Part shown: positions 1 through 7,419 of the stretch, in pieces
Numbering within the stretch: position 1 is the stretch's first letter
Layout of the letters: every line of letters starts with the position of its first letter
Source of the DNA: M3007 sp964550795
Lineage (GTDB): Bacteria; Bacteroidota; Bacteroidia; Chitinophagales; Saprospiraceae
NCBI GenBank assembly: GCA_964550795.1
Contig: CAZKBH010000021.1
Span: forward strand, 1-64,000
DNA length: 64,000 nucleotides
Direction of reading: 5' to 3'
Program-made: the position numbers and the translations under genes
The notes under the pieces: generated by a model
Seen by the model: the letters and a program-made list of their open reading frames with translations, nothing else
What the model was told of the DNA's origin: nothing
Database searches by the model: none

Positions 1-24
1 TTTTCGACAGCCAAGTCTTTTTTG

Positions 25-52
25 GTTACTTTTTTGGACGCAAAAAAGTGAC
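25..52. repeat. short inverted repeat (GTTACTTTTTTG / CAAAAAAGTGAC)
   Basis: Two 12-nt arms at 25-36 and 41-52, complementary apart from one G:T pair, separated by 4 nt. The surrounding 1-201 shows no credible gene. It resembles the short palindromic elements seen elsewhere in this window and may end a transcript arriving from outside it. Confidence 0.45.
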
Positions 53-201
53 AAAACACAAGCTAAAGCACTGATTTTGCCTTACAACACTTTCTTTTTG
101 GGTAAAGAGATATCCAGGTGACACCTTACCCGCGCTAATACTCACAACGGAAGCCAGCAGCAGCGAATACAGCAGCTCGTTTTTTGCCACGAATTCTGGA
201 T

Positions 202-423
202 TCAGGCATGCTGTACTAGTTGAAGATCTTGCATCAACGTTTTCAATGGGACTCCACGCAATTGAGCCAGGTCAAGTAGTTTTTCCAGCCGTTCTGCATG
301 TTTTTGTTCCAGATGATCAATGAGTTGGAGCATCTCGGCGTGCTCTTCGGCTGTTAATATACCTGACTTCGATTTTACATGCAGGACTTCGAAGCGTTGC
401 TGAAGTTCGGCAGGGATACAGTA
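202..423 (-). pseudogene. C-terminal remnant of a small helical (antitoxin-like) protein
   Basis: About 73 residues are credible. They begin near PAELQQRFEVL and form two charged amphipathic helices, around LTAEEHAEMLQLIDHLE and LLDLAQLRGVPLKTLMQDL. This matches the C-terminal half of small proteins of roughly 110-120 residues that I know from Bacteroidota and cyanobacteria and that are often suspected antitoxins. The N-terminal half is missing: upstream the frame runs into a repeat (427-444) and a palindrome-rich stretch, where the translation (PAIDSKSPGEF and beyond) is repeat-derived. There is no convincing start codon. The family call is from memory of its sequence style; truncation is what the sequence shows. 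Confidence 0.45.
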
Positions 424-426
424 ATT

Positions 427-567
427 TGGCTGAAATTCACCGGGTGACTTCGAGTCAATTGCAGGTTTGCTCCCTTCTACTCGGGCTCGTCTTTGGCTCC
501 ATCCTCGCGAACCGCAGGCCAAAGCCAATGGTGGGCTTCTGCGTCCTAAATGGCGCAGAAGCCCGAC
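427..567. repeat. palindrome-rich insertion-like segment
   Basis: The 18-mer at 427-444 (TGGCTGAAATTCACCGGG) is exactly the reverse complement of 1631-1648, so the SPFH gene lies between inverted copies. It continues into GTGACTTCGAGTCA, related to the GGTGACTT/AAGTCACC palindromes at 17223, 19940, 21944 and 24351. A second hairpin, GGGCTTCTGCG with CGCAGAAGCCC, lies at about 535-566. Nothing here looks coding. Confidence 0.5.
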
Positions 568-679
568 GGCCTGAAGGCCATACCACCGCCTTGGGCCCGG
601 TTGTCGCAAAATGGATGTGCTTTCAACAGGACCGTTTCGCAGTGGAAGCGGGCGTCCGAGGAGGACACAGAAAGACTAA

Positions 680-1540
680 CTACTTAAGGGGCAAAACGCC
701 TGCCATTTCTCCAATTACGTTGACTAATTCTGTTCCGGTAGGGATAACAATTTTTGCATTCGATTTTAATGAAACCTCAACGGTTTCCAGTTTTCTCAGT
801 AGTTGTGCGTTCCCAACAAAATATTTATTGGCAGCTTCATTAACCAATCGAATCGCTTCAGCTTCCCCTTCTGCATTCAGTATTTTAGATTGTTTAATGC
901 CCTCAGCTTCTTTAATTTTTCCGCGTTTTACGCCATCGGCTACTGTTTCCGCGGCGGTAGCATAATCGATGGCAGCAATTTTTTCATTCTCAGCCTTCAC
1001 CACTTTGTTCATTGTTTCTTGCACATCTTTAGGCGGATCAATTTGTTTCAGCTCCGTTCTAACAATTACAATGCCCCAACTTTTGGTTTCGTCCGACAAT
1101 GTTCGATGAAATTCAGAATTGATTTTCCCCCGTTCACTATTGGCGGATTTCAGGGTAAGTGTACCGATAATATTCCGGAGTGTAGTTCGGGCAAGATTTA
1201 TGACCTGCGACTCGTAGTTATTTACACTGTACTGGGAACATTTTACACTTTCTTCCTCTTCCATCACTTTAAAATAGACCACGGCATCTACGCTTGCGTT
1301 CAAATTGTCATTTGTGATAATTTCCTGCGGCTCAGCATCAATCATCCGTTCGGTAATATTCACCAATACCATTTTTTCAATGAAAGGAATTATCCAATGA
1401 AAGCCGGGTTTCGCAAATTTATCGTAACGTCCTAATCGTTCAACTAAACCTCGTTGGGTTGGTCGTACAATTCTTATTCCGGAGAAGAATATTAAAATCA
1501 ACAATGTGATGATGGGGAATAAAAGAGATGAAGTTGCCAT
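680..1540 (-). CDS. SPFH/band 7 (stomatin/prohibitin-like) membrane protein
   Basis: A 286-residue protein. One N-terminal membrane helix (MATSSLLFPIITLLILIFF) is followed by an SPFH domain (IRIVRPTQRGLVERLGRYDK, then a region rich in ITERMIDAEPQEI) and an Ala/Glu-rich coiled coil near residues 180-240. This is the layout of QmcA/stomatin scaffold proteins that oligomerise on the inner membrane and are usually linked to FtsH-type proteolysis or microdomains. I chose the ATG at 1540 because the 13 residues further upstream do not belong to the family. No NfeD or protease partner is visible. The gene stands alone between inverted repeats at 427-444 and 1631-1648. Confidence 0.88.
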   Translation of the reverse strand: MATSSLLFPIITLLILIFFSGIRIVRPTQRGLVERLGRYDKFAKPGFHWIIPFIEKMVLVNITERMIDAEPQEIITNDNLNASVDAVVYFKVMEEEESVKCSQYSVNNYESQVINLARTTLRNIIGTLTLKSANSERGKINSEFHRTLSDETKSWGIVIVRTELKQIDPPKDVQETMNKVVKAENEKIAAIDYATAAETVADGVKRGKIKEAEGIKQSKILNAEGEAEAIRLVNEAANKYFVGNAQLLRKLETVEVSLKSNAKIVIPTGTELVNVIGEMAGVLPLK

Positions 1541-1630
1541 TTTTTGTGCGTTTAGTAAGTTGTGAAAGTTTTTTTGCAAGATACGCTTTTAAAGTGACAA
1601 ATCCTTGTTGTATGCTATGAATTCGAGTCC

Positions 1631-1648
1631 CCCGGTGAATTTCAGCCA
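1631..1648. repeat. inverted partner of the 427-444 repeat
   Basis: CCCGGTGAATTTCAGCCA is the exact reverse complement of 427-444, about 1.2 kb away, with the SPFH gene between the copies. Intergenic, upstream of the SPFH gene. Confidence 0.55.
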
Positions 1649-1688
1649 CGCTCCCAGCGCTTGTTGGGGATATCAGCAAAAACAACAA

Positions 1689-1725
1689 TTGTTTTTTTAT
1701 TTAAAACTAATTGTTCATATTTTTG
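1689..1725 (+). promoter_or_regulatory. Bacteroidota-type promoter
   Basis: A -7 box TATTTTTG at 1718-1725 (consensus TAnnTTTG) with TTG at 1689-1691. The spacing of 26 nt is slightly long. It points into the DUF1016-like remnant whose ATG is at 1748, so it is probably the surviving promoter of a broken gene. Confidence 0.45.
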
Positions 1726-1747
1726 CCTCCAACAAAAATCAGATAAA

Positions 1748-1849
1748 ATGCAACTAACAGAACTTATCTCCGCGATTTAAACCACGCACGAGTACACGCA
1801 GCGCTTTGCCGTACAACAGACAAACGTAGCACTTAGCATCCGGTATTAG
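1748..1849 (+). pseudogene. N-terminal remnant resembling DUF1016 (YhcG-type nuclease family)
   Basis: A single frame reads MQLTELISAI, then a TAA stop, then TTHEYTQRFAVQQTNVALS, and ends at a second stop where the low-complexity array begins. The second part resembles the DUF1016 N-terminal helix pattern, in which family members read roughly AVxxVNTxLTLRNW. The TAA sits where a GAA codon would restore the frame. Promoter and ATG survive but the gene stops after about 33 codons. The fragment is short, so the family assignment is an inference; a profile search of the translated fragment would settle it. Confidence 0.35.
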
Positions 1850-1955
1850 GTGTTCGATATTCGGTGTTCGATGTTCGGTGTTCGATGTTCGATATTCGTT
1901 GTTCGATATTCGATGTTCGGTGTTCTTTTTGATACCCAGTATGCGGATAGTCAGT
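1840..1955. repeat. low-complexity TTCGATATTCGGTGTTCGATG array
   Basis: About ten near-tandem units of the forms TTCGATATTCG and TTCGGTG/TTCGATG run from about 1842 to 1925. The array ends in GGATAGTCA, containing ATAGTCA at 1947-1953. The same unit and the same terminal ATAGTCA occur at 40251-40488, so this looks like one half of the same element. Non-coding. The rest of 1956-2139 holds nothing recognisable. Confidence 0.75.
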
Positions 1956-2116
1956 TTACATTATTGAATATGAGCAGCAGGGAAAGGATAGGGCGACTGT
2001 AGAGCCTTTTATCAAATTTATCCTCAAATTTGGGGGATAGTGTCCCCAAAATTGCAAGAAATTGAAAATCAATTCATCGGGGCCGCAGGCCCGCACCAAT
2101 GCCAAGGCGAGTTTTT

Positions 2117-2147
2117 TTTGCGCCGCCGAAGCAGCGTCCTACCTTCG
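2117..2147 (+). promoter_or_regulatory. promoter of truA
   Basis: TTTG at 2117-2120, 19 nt spacing, then TACCTTCG at 2140-2147. It ends 8 nt before the truA ATG at 2156, implying a leaderless or very short leader, and it argues against starting translation at the ATG at 2099. Confidence 0.6.
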
Positions 2148-2155
2148 CCTCCCGA

Positions 2156-2896
2156 ATGCGCTATTTTCTAACACTCTCCTATCGCGGTACACACTACGCC
2201 GGTTGGCAAATACAACCCAACGCACCCTCCGTGCAATCCACCATCGAAGCAGCGTTGAGCACCATTTTGCGCCAGCAAATAAACCTCACAGGCTGCGGGC
2301 GAACCGATGCCGGGGTGCATGCCCGGGATTATGTGGCGCATTTTGACGCAGAAGGCGAATTGCCGCCCACTTTTTTGAACAGCCTCAACAGCATTCTGCC
2401 CCAGGACCTCGCCATGCACGAGATCCGGCCCGTTTCGGCCGAAGCACATGCCCGTTTCGACGCTTTTGAGCGCAATTACACGTATTATGTAGCCTTGCGC
2501 AAAGACCCCTTTACCACCGAAACCGCCTGGCATTACCCGATGTACCAGAAGCTGGATTTTGAAAAAATGCAAAAAATGGCCGCTTTACTGCCTCGTTATT
2601 CGGCCTTTTTGCCCTTTTGTAAAACCGATAGCGGCGTAGATCACTACCAATGTCAGCTAAAAGCCGCCTATTGGGAACAAGTCCCCGAAGCGCATCAGTG
2701 GAGATTCCATATTTCCGCCAACCGTTTTTTGCGGGGCATGGTGCGGCTTATTGTCGGCGCAAGCATCCAGATTGGCAGGGGGCAGCTGGAACTGTCGGAG
2801 TTGGAAGCGGCGCTCGAACAACAAACACCCTTGAAAAAAAGCCTGAGTGTGCCGCCACACGGTTTGTTTTTGACAGATGTGAAATACCCATTCTAA
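2156..2896 (+). CDS. truA: tRNA pseudouridine synthase A
   Basis: TruA converts U38-U40 in the anticodon stem-loop of many tRNAs to pseudouridine. The 246-residue protein starts MRYFLTLSYRGTHYAGWQ, carries the catalytic Asp motif GRTDAGVHA near residue 50, and has the conserved FLRGMVRLIVG near 190. An open frame extends 19 codons upstream to 2099, but the promoter box at 2140-2147 lies inside that extension and the family begins at MRYF, so I use 2156. recR follows after 9 nt but has its own promoter box overlapping the truA stop codon. Confidence 0.95.
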   Translation: MRYFLTLSYRGTHYAGWQIQPNAPSVQSTIEAALSTILRQQINLTGCGRTDAGVHARDYVAHFDAEGELPPTFLNSLNSILPQDLAMHEIRPVSAEAHARFDAFERNYTYYVALRKDPFTTETAWHYPMYQKLDFEKMQKMAALLPRYSAFLPFCKTDSGVDHYQCQLKAAYWEQVPEAHQWRFHISANRFLRGMVRLIVGASIQIGRGQLELSELEAALEQQTPLKKSLSVPPHGLFLTDVKYPF

Positions 2897-2901
2897 CTTT
2901 G
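2869..2901 (+). promoter_or_regulatory. promoter of recR overlapping the truA stop
   Basis: TTTG at 2869-2872, 21 nt spacing, TAACTTTG at 2894-2901. The truA stop TAA is part of the -7 box and the recR ATG at 2906 begins 4 nt after it, so the transcript is probably leaderless. Confidence 0.6.
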
Positions 2902-2905
2902 CCCC

Positions 2906-3514
2906 ATGACCTTTTCCTCCAAACTCATCGAAAAAGCCGTAGAAGCATTCGCTTCGCTGCCCGGAATTGGCCGAAAAACAGCCCTGAGATTGGTGCTGCA
3001 CCTCCTGAAACAGGAAAAATCGGCCACCGAACAATTCGCCGCCGCACTGACGGCCATGCGCGAGGGCATCCGGGAATGTCGCCAATGCCACAATTTGTCG
3101 GACGACGAACTTTGCCAGATCTGCGCCGACCCACGCCGCGACCGCGCGTTGGTGTGCATCGTTGAAAATATCCGCGACCTGATGGCCATCGAGGAAACCA
3201 GCCAGTACCGCGGTTTGTACCACGTGTTGGGCGGCATCATTTCACCCATCGAAGGCATTGGTCCTTCGGATTTGAACATTGAGTCGCTGGAAATTCGCGC
3301 CGCAGCAGGTGAATTTAAAGAAGCGATTATGGCCATTAGCCCAACCATTGAGGGGGAAACGACCATTTTTTACCTGTCTAAAAAGTTACTACCCCTGGGC
3401 ATAAAAGTGAGCACCATCGCGCGTGGGGTGTCGTTTGGCGGCGATTTGGAATACGCCGACGAACTTACGCTCGGACGCAGTATTGTGGCGCGTACCCCGT
3501 ACTCCGGGCATTAG
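2906..3514 (+). CDS. recR: recombination mediator protein RecR
   Basis: RecR works with RecO (and RecF) to load RecA on SSB-coated gaps. The 202-residue protein has an N-terminal helix-hairpin-helix (FASLPGIGRKTALRLVLHLL), a zinc finger with cysteines in CRQC and CQIC at about residues 58-72, and a Toprim domain (LVCIVENIRDLMAIE, YHVLGG). Length is normal for the family. It follows truA on the same strand. Confidence 0.95.
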   Translation: MTFSSKLIEKAVEAFASLPGIGRKTALRLVLHLLKQEKSATEQFAAALTAMREGIRECRQCHNLSDDELCQICADPRRDRALVCIVENIRDLMAIEETSQYRGLYHVLGGIISPIEGIGPSDLNIESLEIRAAAGEFKEAIMAISPTIEGETTIFYLSKKLLPLGIKVSTIARGVSFGGDLEYADELTLGRSIVARTPYSGH

Positions 3515-3626
3515 ATGCGGTTGTTAGACCTTGGAAATAAGTGGATTAGTCGTTGCAGTCAAGGGGTTCGACTATTGACACTGCGACATTGTGCCTCGAA
3601 CTAGTTCAGTTTCCACGACCAAAGTG

Positions 3627-3634
3627 TACTTTTG
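3627..3634 (+). promoter_or_regulatory. promoter -7 box upstream of lpxC-fabZ
   Basis: TACTTTTG followed by CG, a good TAnnTTTG box; no clear -33 element. It places transcription start about 95 nt before the lpxC-fabZ ATG, so the palindrome at 3656-3690 would lie in the 5' leader. The remainder of 3515-3734 has no gene. Confidence 0.45.
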
Positions 3635-3655
3635 CGCACCATTCGGAAGCATTCA

Positions 3656-3690
3656 AAAGTGCGGCACACCTCAGAGGTGTGCCGCACTTT
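3656..3690. repeat. 35-bp perfect palindrome in the lpxC-fabZ leader
   Basis: Arms of 17 nt (AAAGTGCGGCACACCTC and its exact complement) around one central base. There is no U-tract, so it is not a standard terminator. As RNA it would form a very stable hairpin between promoter and start codon. It may be a mobile palindrome or a regulatory structure. Confidence 0.6.
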
Positions 3691-3734
3691 GTGCCACACA
3701 TTTCCCAAAACCGGACTAATTAAGACCTGATTTT

Positions 3735-5144
3735 ATGAAGCAATTCACCATTCAAAACCCTGTGTCCATCAGCGGGGTGGGCCTACACACGGGCCGAAAC
3801 GTTACGCTGACGTTCAAACCCGCCGATGCTAACCATGGCTTTCGTTTCCAACGCGTGGATTTGCCCGATCAGCCCGTGATTCCGGCAGATGTAAAACTGG
3901 TGTTTTCAACCAATCGGGGTACCACGCTCAAAAGCGGCGAAGCACAGGTTTCGACCGTTGAACATGTTTTGTCGGCACTGATTGGACTGGGTTATGACAA
4001 TGTGTTGCTTGAAATAGACGGCCCCGAAATGCCGATCATGAACGGCACCTCGATGCCATTTGTGGAAGCCCTGCATCAGGCCGGACGCCTGGAATTGGCC
4101 GCAGACCGCGAGTATTTTGTGATTACAGAGCCAATTTCTTACAAAGACGAGGTGACCGGCACCGAACTTTTGGCCTTGCCTGCCGATCAGTTTGAAACGA
4201 CGGTCATGATTGATTTTAACTCCAAAGTGCTGGGGCCGCAGTTTGCCGCGCTTCAGGACATGAGAGAATACACGGCGGAAATTGCGCCTTGCCGGACCTT
4301 CGTTTTTTTACACGAACTGGAAAAACTGCTGGACCTCGGTTTGGTCAAAGGTGGGGATCTGGACAACGCCATCGTCATCGCAGACCGGCGTATGGATCAG
4401 GATGAGCTGGATATTTTGGCCAAAAAGATGGGCAAACCCAGCATCAAAGTGGAAACTGAAGGCGTTTTGAACACCGTAAAACTGCATTTTCCCAACGAGC
4501 CGGCACGGCACAAGTTGCTCGACGTGATAGGCGATTTGGCCCTCATCGGGAAACATATTCGGGGCAAGATTGTGGCCACCAAACCGGGTCATACGGCCAA
4601 CATTGAATTTGCCAAAATTCTCAAAAAGCACTTTTTGGAAAAACGGCGCCTGGTGGGCATTCCCAAATACGATCCTGAAAAAGAACCTGTGTTGGATGTG
4701 AACGGGATCATGGGAATTTTGCCCCACCGCTATCCCTTTTTGATGCTGGACAAGATCATTGAGATGAACGAGCAGTACGTGGTAGGCATCAAAAATGTGA
4801 CCATGAACGAGGCGATTTTCCAGGGCCATTTTCCCGAAAATCCGGTGTTTCCGGGCGTATTGCAGATTGAGGCATTGGCCCAAACTGGCGGTATCCTGGC
4901 CCTTCACAACATGCCGGATCAGGGAAACTGGGACACTTATTTCCTGAAAATCGAACACACAAAATTCAAGGCAAAGGTTTCGCCTGGCGATACCCTGATC
5001 CTCAAAATGGAGCTGCTCGAGCCAATCCGCCGGGGCATTGTCCGAATGCAGGGTACCGCCTATGTGGGCAGTAAACTGGTGTCGGAAGGCGAACTGACGG
5101 CGCAGGTGGTTCGTCGAAACAAAGAAGCTCCTGCGGGAGCATGA
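3735..5144 (+). CDS. lpxC-fabZ: fused LpxC deacetylase / FabZ dehydratase
   Basis: A 469-residue bifunctional enzyme typical of Bacteroidota. Residues 1 to about 300 are LpxC, the zinc-dependent UDP-3-O-acyl-GlcNAc deacetylase that commits lipid A synthesis, with zinc/active-site signatures STVEHVLSAL (His77) and HKLLDVIGDLALIG. Residues from about 315 on are FabZ, the 3-hydroxyacyl-ACP dehydratase hot-dog domain, with LPHRYPFLMLDKI and GHFPENPVFPGVLQIEALAQ. Fusing the two links the competing uses of hydroxymyristoyl-ACP. A 28-codon frame and then lpxA follow directly, so the lipid A genes form an operon. Confidence 0.95.
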   Translation: MKQFTIQNPVSISGVGLHTGRNVTLTFKPADANHGFRFQRVDLPDQPVIPADVKLVFSTNRGTTLKSGEAQVSTVEHVLSALIGLGYDNVLLEIDGPEMPIMNGTSMPFVEALHQAGRLELAADREYFVITEPISYKDEVTGTELLALPADQFETTVMIDFNSKVLGPQFAALQDMREYTAEIAPCRTFVFLHELEKLLDLGLVKGGDLDNAIVIADRRMDQDELDILAKKMGKPSIKVETEGVLNTVKLHFPNEPARHKLLDVIGDLALIGKHIRGKIVATKPGHTANIEFAKILKKHFLEKRRLVGIPKYDPEKEPVLDVNGIMGILPHRYPFLMLDKIIEMNEQYVVGIKNVTMNEAIFQGHFPENPVFPGVLQIEALAQTGGILALHNMPDQGNWDTYFLKIEHTKFKAKVSPGDTLILKMELLEPIRRGIVRMQGTAYVGSKLVSEGELTAQVVRRNKEAPAGA

Positions 5145-5227
5145 GTCCTTTTATTACCGGAGCTTTTTCACCCGTTGAACCTGGTTTAGCGGATTCAATA
5201 GTGGGCCAACCCATTCTAAAGCAATGA
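5141..5227 (+). CDS. 28-codon linking ORF between lpxC-fabZ and lpxA
   Basis: The ATG overlaps the lpxC-fabZ stop (ATGA, 5141-5144). The frame encodes MSPFITGAFSPVEPGLADSI and eight more residues, and its TGA at 5225-5227 overlaps the lpxA ATG at 5224 (again ATGA). I do not recognise the peptide. The two overlaps could carry ribosomes from lpxC-fabZ to lpxA by translational coupling. It may also be chance. Confidence 0.3.
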   Translation: MSPFITGAFSPVEPGLADSIVGQPILKQ

Positions 5228-6012
5228 ATTACACCGACGGCTTTCGCGATGTGCACCCAAATGCCCGCATCGGCAACAACGTCCAAATCGGCCAATTTAC
5301 CACGATTGAAGCGGACGTATCCATCGGCGACAACTGCTGGATTGCACCCAACGTGACCATCATGAATGGGGCGCGGCTCGGCGACAATTGTCGGGTTTAT
5401 CCTGGTACGGTACTCAGTGCCCAGCCCCAAACCAAGGGGCTTTTGGAGGAAGCGGCGACGCTCGAGATTGGCAGCGGCACGATTATCCGGGAATGTTGCA
5501 CCCTCAATCGGGGCAATCTCGCCTTTGAGGGCAAAACGACCATCGGCGAAAATTGCCTCATCATGGCCTATGTGCACATCGCGCACGATTGCCACATTGG
5601 CAACAACTCGGTGCTGGCCAACAATGTCACGCTCGCCGGACATATCCATGTGGGCGAATGGGCCACGCTGGGCGGTATGGTAGCCGTACACCAATTTGTT
5701 CGCATTGGCGCACAAGTGATGGTCGGCGGAGGCTCTCTGGTGCGAAAAGACGTTCCACCCTTTATCACTGCCGCCCGCGAGCCGCTTTGTTACGCAGGGA
5801 TCAATTCCATCGGTTTGCGGCGCCGGGGTTTCAAAATAGCTGAAATGCACCATATTGAGGACATCTACCGAATCCTCTATGTGCGCGGGCACAGTGTAAA
5901 AAAAGCCTTATCGCTGATTGAATCCGAGGTGCCCGACAGCGTGCACAAAAACCAAATTCTCGATTTTGCCCGTGATTCAAAACGGGGGATCATCAAAGGG
6001 TACCGGGCGTGA
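5224..6012 (+). CDS. lpxA: acyl-ACP--UDP-N-acetylglucosamine O-acyltransferase
   Basis: LpxA transfers 3-hydroxyacyl from ACP to UDP-GlcNAc, the first lipid A step. The 262-residue protein is a left-handed beta helix of hexapeptide repeats (ARIGNNVQIGQFTTIEADVS onward), with the catalytic-His segment AYVHIAHDCHIGNN and the LpxA-specific AVHQFVRIGAQ and GINSIGLRRRGF, followed by a C-terminal helical domain. It sits next to lpxC-fabZ, as is usual, and its stop overlaps the GTG start of the ABC ATPase by 4 nt. Confidence 0.95.
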   Translation: MNYTDGFRDVHPNARIGNNVQIGQFTTIEADVSIGDNCWIAPNVTIMNGARLGDNCRVYPGTVLSAQPQTKGLLEEAATLEIGSGTIIRECCTLNRGNLAFEGKTTIGENCLIMAYVHIAHDCHIGNNSVLANNVTLAGHIHVGEWATLGGMVAVHQFVRIGAQVMVGGGSLVRKDVPPFITAAREPLCYAGINSIGLRRRGFKIAEMHHIEDIYRILYVRGHSVKKALSLIESEVPDSVHKNQILDFARDSKRGIIKGYRA

Positions 6013-6626
6013 CCATCCAACTGCAAAATATCGGCAAACGATATCGCCTCGAATGGATTTTTCGGGGACTGGACGCCACGTTCCAAGCGGGCGAACGCTG
6101 GGCAATTTTAGGTCCCAATGGTTCCGGAAAATCCACCTTGCTCAAGGTGCTTTCTGGTCACCTCACGCCTTCCAAAGGCAACATTTCTTTTGAAAATCAA
6201 GGCGTTGCGATCAAAGAAGAAGCGGTGTATAAAAAAATCAGTTATGCCGCTCCGTACATTGAATTGATTGAAGAATTCACGCTGGAAGAAGCCTTGCGTT
6301 TCCATGCAAAGTTGAGGCCGCTCCTGCCGGGATTTACTCCCGCCAGCCTCTATGAATTGCTTTCGCTGCCGCGCAGTCGCCAAAAAGAGATTCGATTTTT
6401 TTCCTCCGGAATGAAACAACGCCTGAAACTCGCGCTTGCGGTTTGTTCGGACACCCCGGTGTTGTTGCTGGACGAACCCGCCACCAACCTGGATGTACAA
6501 GGTGTTGACTGGTACAAAAATTTGATTTCAACCTACGCTGCCGAGCGCCTGGTGATTATCGCCTCCAATGACCCGCACGATGCGGCGTTTTGTGGGAAGC
6601 ATTTGAATATTTTGGATTTTAAGTAA
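6009..6626 (+). CDS. ABC transporter ATP-binding protein
   Basis: A 205-residue nucleotide-binding subunit with Walker A GPNGSGKST (about residues 36-44), signature FFSSGMKQRLKLALAV (about 134-149) and Walker B PVLLLDEPATNLD. It starts at GTG 6009, overlapping the lpxA stop by 4 nt, so it is translated with the lipid A operon. No permease gene is next to it, so its substrate is unknown. It is slightly short, and the signature begins SSGM rather than the usual SGGQ. It is not FtsE: ftsX lies 6 kb away and the sequence lacks FtsE features. Confidence 0.85.
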   Translation: MTIQLQNIGKRYRLEWIFRGLDATFQAGERWAILGPNGSGKSTLLKVLSGHLTPSKGNISFENQGVAIKEEAVYKKISYAAPYIELIEEFTLEEALRFHAKLRPLLPGFTPASLYELLSLPRSRQKEIRFFSSGMKQRLKLALAVCSDTPVLLLDEPATNLDVQGVDWYKNLISTYAAERLVIIASNDPHDAAFCGKHLNILDFK

Positions 6627-6641
6627 CCACGACGCTTGTTT

Positions 6642-6796
6642 TCATGGTTTCCTGGAAGGATTCACATGTTTGGCCAAAATTCTGGCACCTTCCTTTTTTA
6701 CTTCAGCTGTTTTTCTGAAACTCCAAACCACATCACTTGCGGCTTTTCTGGTGGCTTCTATATCTACAATGGGTGCTAAATCAACGCAGGATTGCC
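6642..6796 (-). other. unassigned open stretch after alkB
   Basis: On the minus strand, one frame shifted from alkB, an open stretch ends ...VDIEATRKAASDVVWSF, then about 25 more residues, then a TGA at 6642-6644. Composition looks protein-like, but there is no ATG, GTG or TTG start in frame and I do not recognise it. It could be the tail of a lost gene or chance. Confidence 0.15.
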
Positions 6797-7389
6797 CGAA
6801 AAGTTAAGTTTATTCTGGGCTTGGTTACGAGCTTTGTCGGGGGCAGACGGTGGAGCCAGTGCGTTTGGGTGGTATCTTTCATGATGAGTAGGCTTCCATG
6901 CGCTAAAACCAGTGAAATCGTCTCTTTGCTTGCTTTGTGCTTCAGGGCAAATTTGCGTTCTGCGCCAAAACTCAGGGAACCGATGGCGCCATTTTTTTTC
7001 AGATCTTTTTCAGCATCGCTGTGCCAGGCCATGCCTTCCTCGCCGCTGTGGTATAGGTTGAGCAAACAGGAATTGAAGGTTTCTCCCGTTTTTGCTTCGA
7101 TCAGAGATTTCAATGCTGCCAATTCTGGGGTCCAGGGCAAGGCCCGTTTGGTGATCTTAGAATAGGTATATTCAAAATCTGTGTCGCCATACCAGGCTAC
7201 TTTTCGCTTGGTTGTGATGCGTTTTCCATAGATGAGTACCTCATCATTTTTCCATTCGATGGTATGCATCAGACAATCGAAATATTGATTCGCTTCCTGG
7301 TCCGTCAATACTTTTCCATAATAATGTACCGTGCCGTCCTTAGGCAGTAAATTGCGAGGGCTATTGGGTTCGTTGTTGAATAAATCCAT
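6781..7389 (-). CDS. AlkB-like 2-oxoglutarate/Fe(II) dioxygenase
   Basis: A 202-residue member of the AlkB family, which oxidatively demethylates 1-methyladenine and 3-methylcytosine in DNA or RNA. Iron ligands are visible as the H-x-D in MAWHSDAE (His123, Asp125) and His180 in WLHRLPPTK; the 2-oxoglutarate-binding arginines are in PRINLTFR (Arg192, Arg198). NLYHSGEEGMAWHSD is typical of the ALKBH2/3-like branch. It is a single gene, convergent with the ABC gene and downstream of fic on the same strand. Confidence 0.92.
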   Translation of the reverse strand: MDLFNNEPNSPRNLLPKDGTVHYYGKVLTDQEANQYFDCLMHTIEWKNDEVLIYGKRITTKRKVAWYGDTDFEYTYSKITKRALPWTPELAALKSLIEAKTGETFNSCLLNLYHSGEEGMAWHSDAEKDLKKNGAIGSLSFGAERKFALKHKASKETISLVLAHGSLLIMKDTTQTHWLHRLPPTKLVTKPRINLTFRAILR

Positions 7390-7419
7390 TTTTCTTTTGA
7401 AGCTGTTTAGCGCCTTGAC

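Noticed and set aside
426..965. Plus-strand 179-residue frame
   Set aside because: Antisense to the SPFH gene and to the repeats; no family or codon features.
6009..6626. Calling the ABC ATPase FtsE because ftsX is in the window
   Set aside because: It lies in the lipid A operon, overlaps lpxA, and lacks FtsE-type sequence; ftsX is 6 kb away and apart from it.
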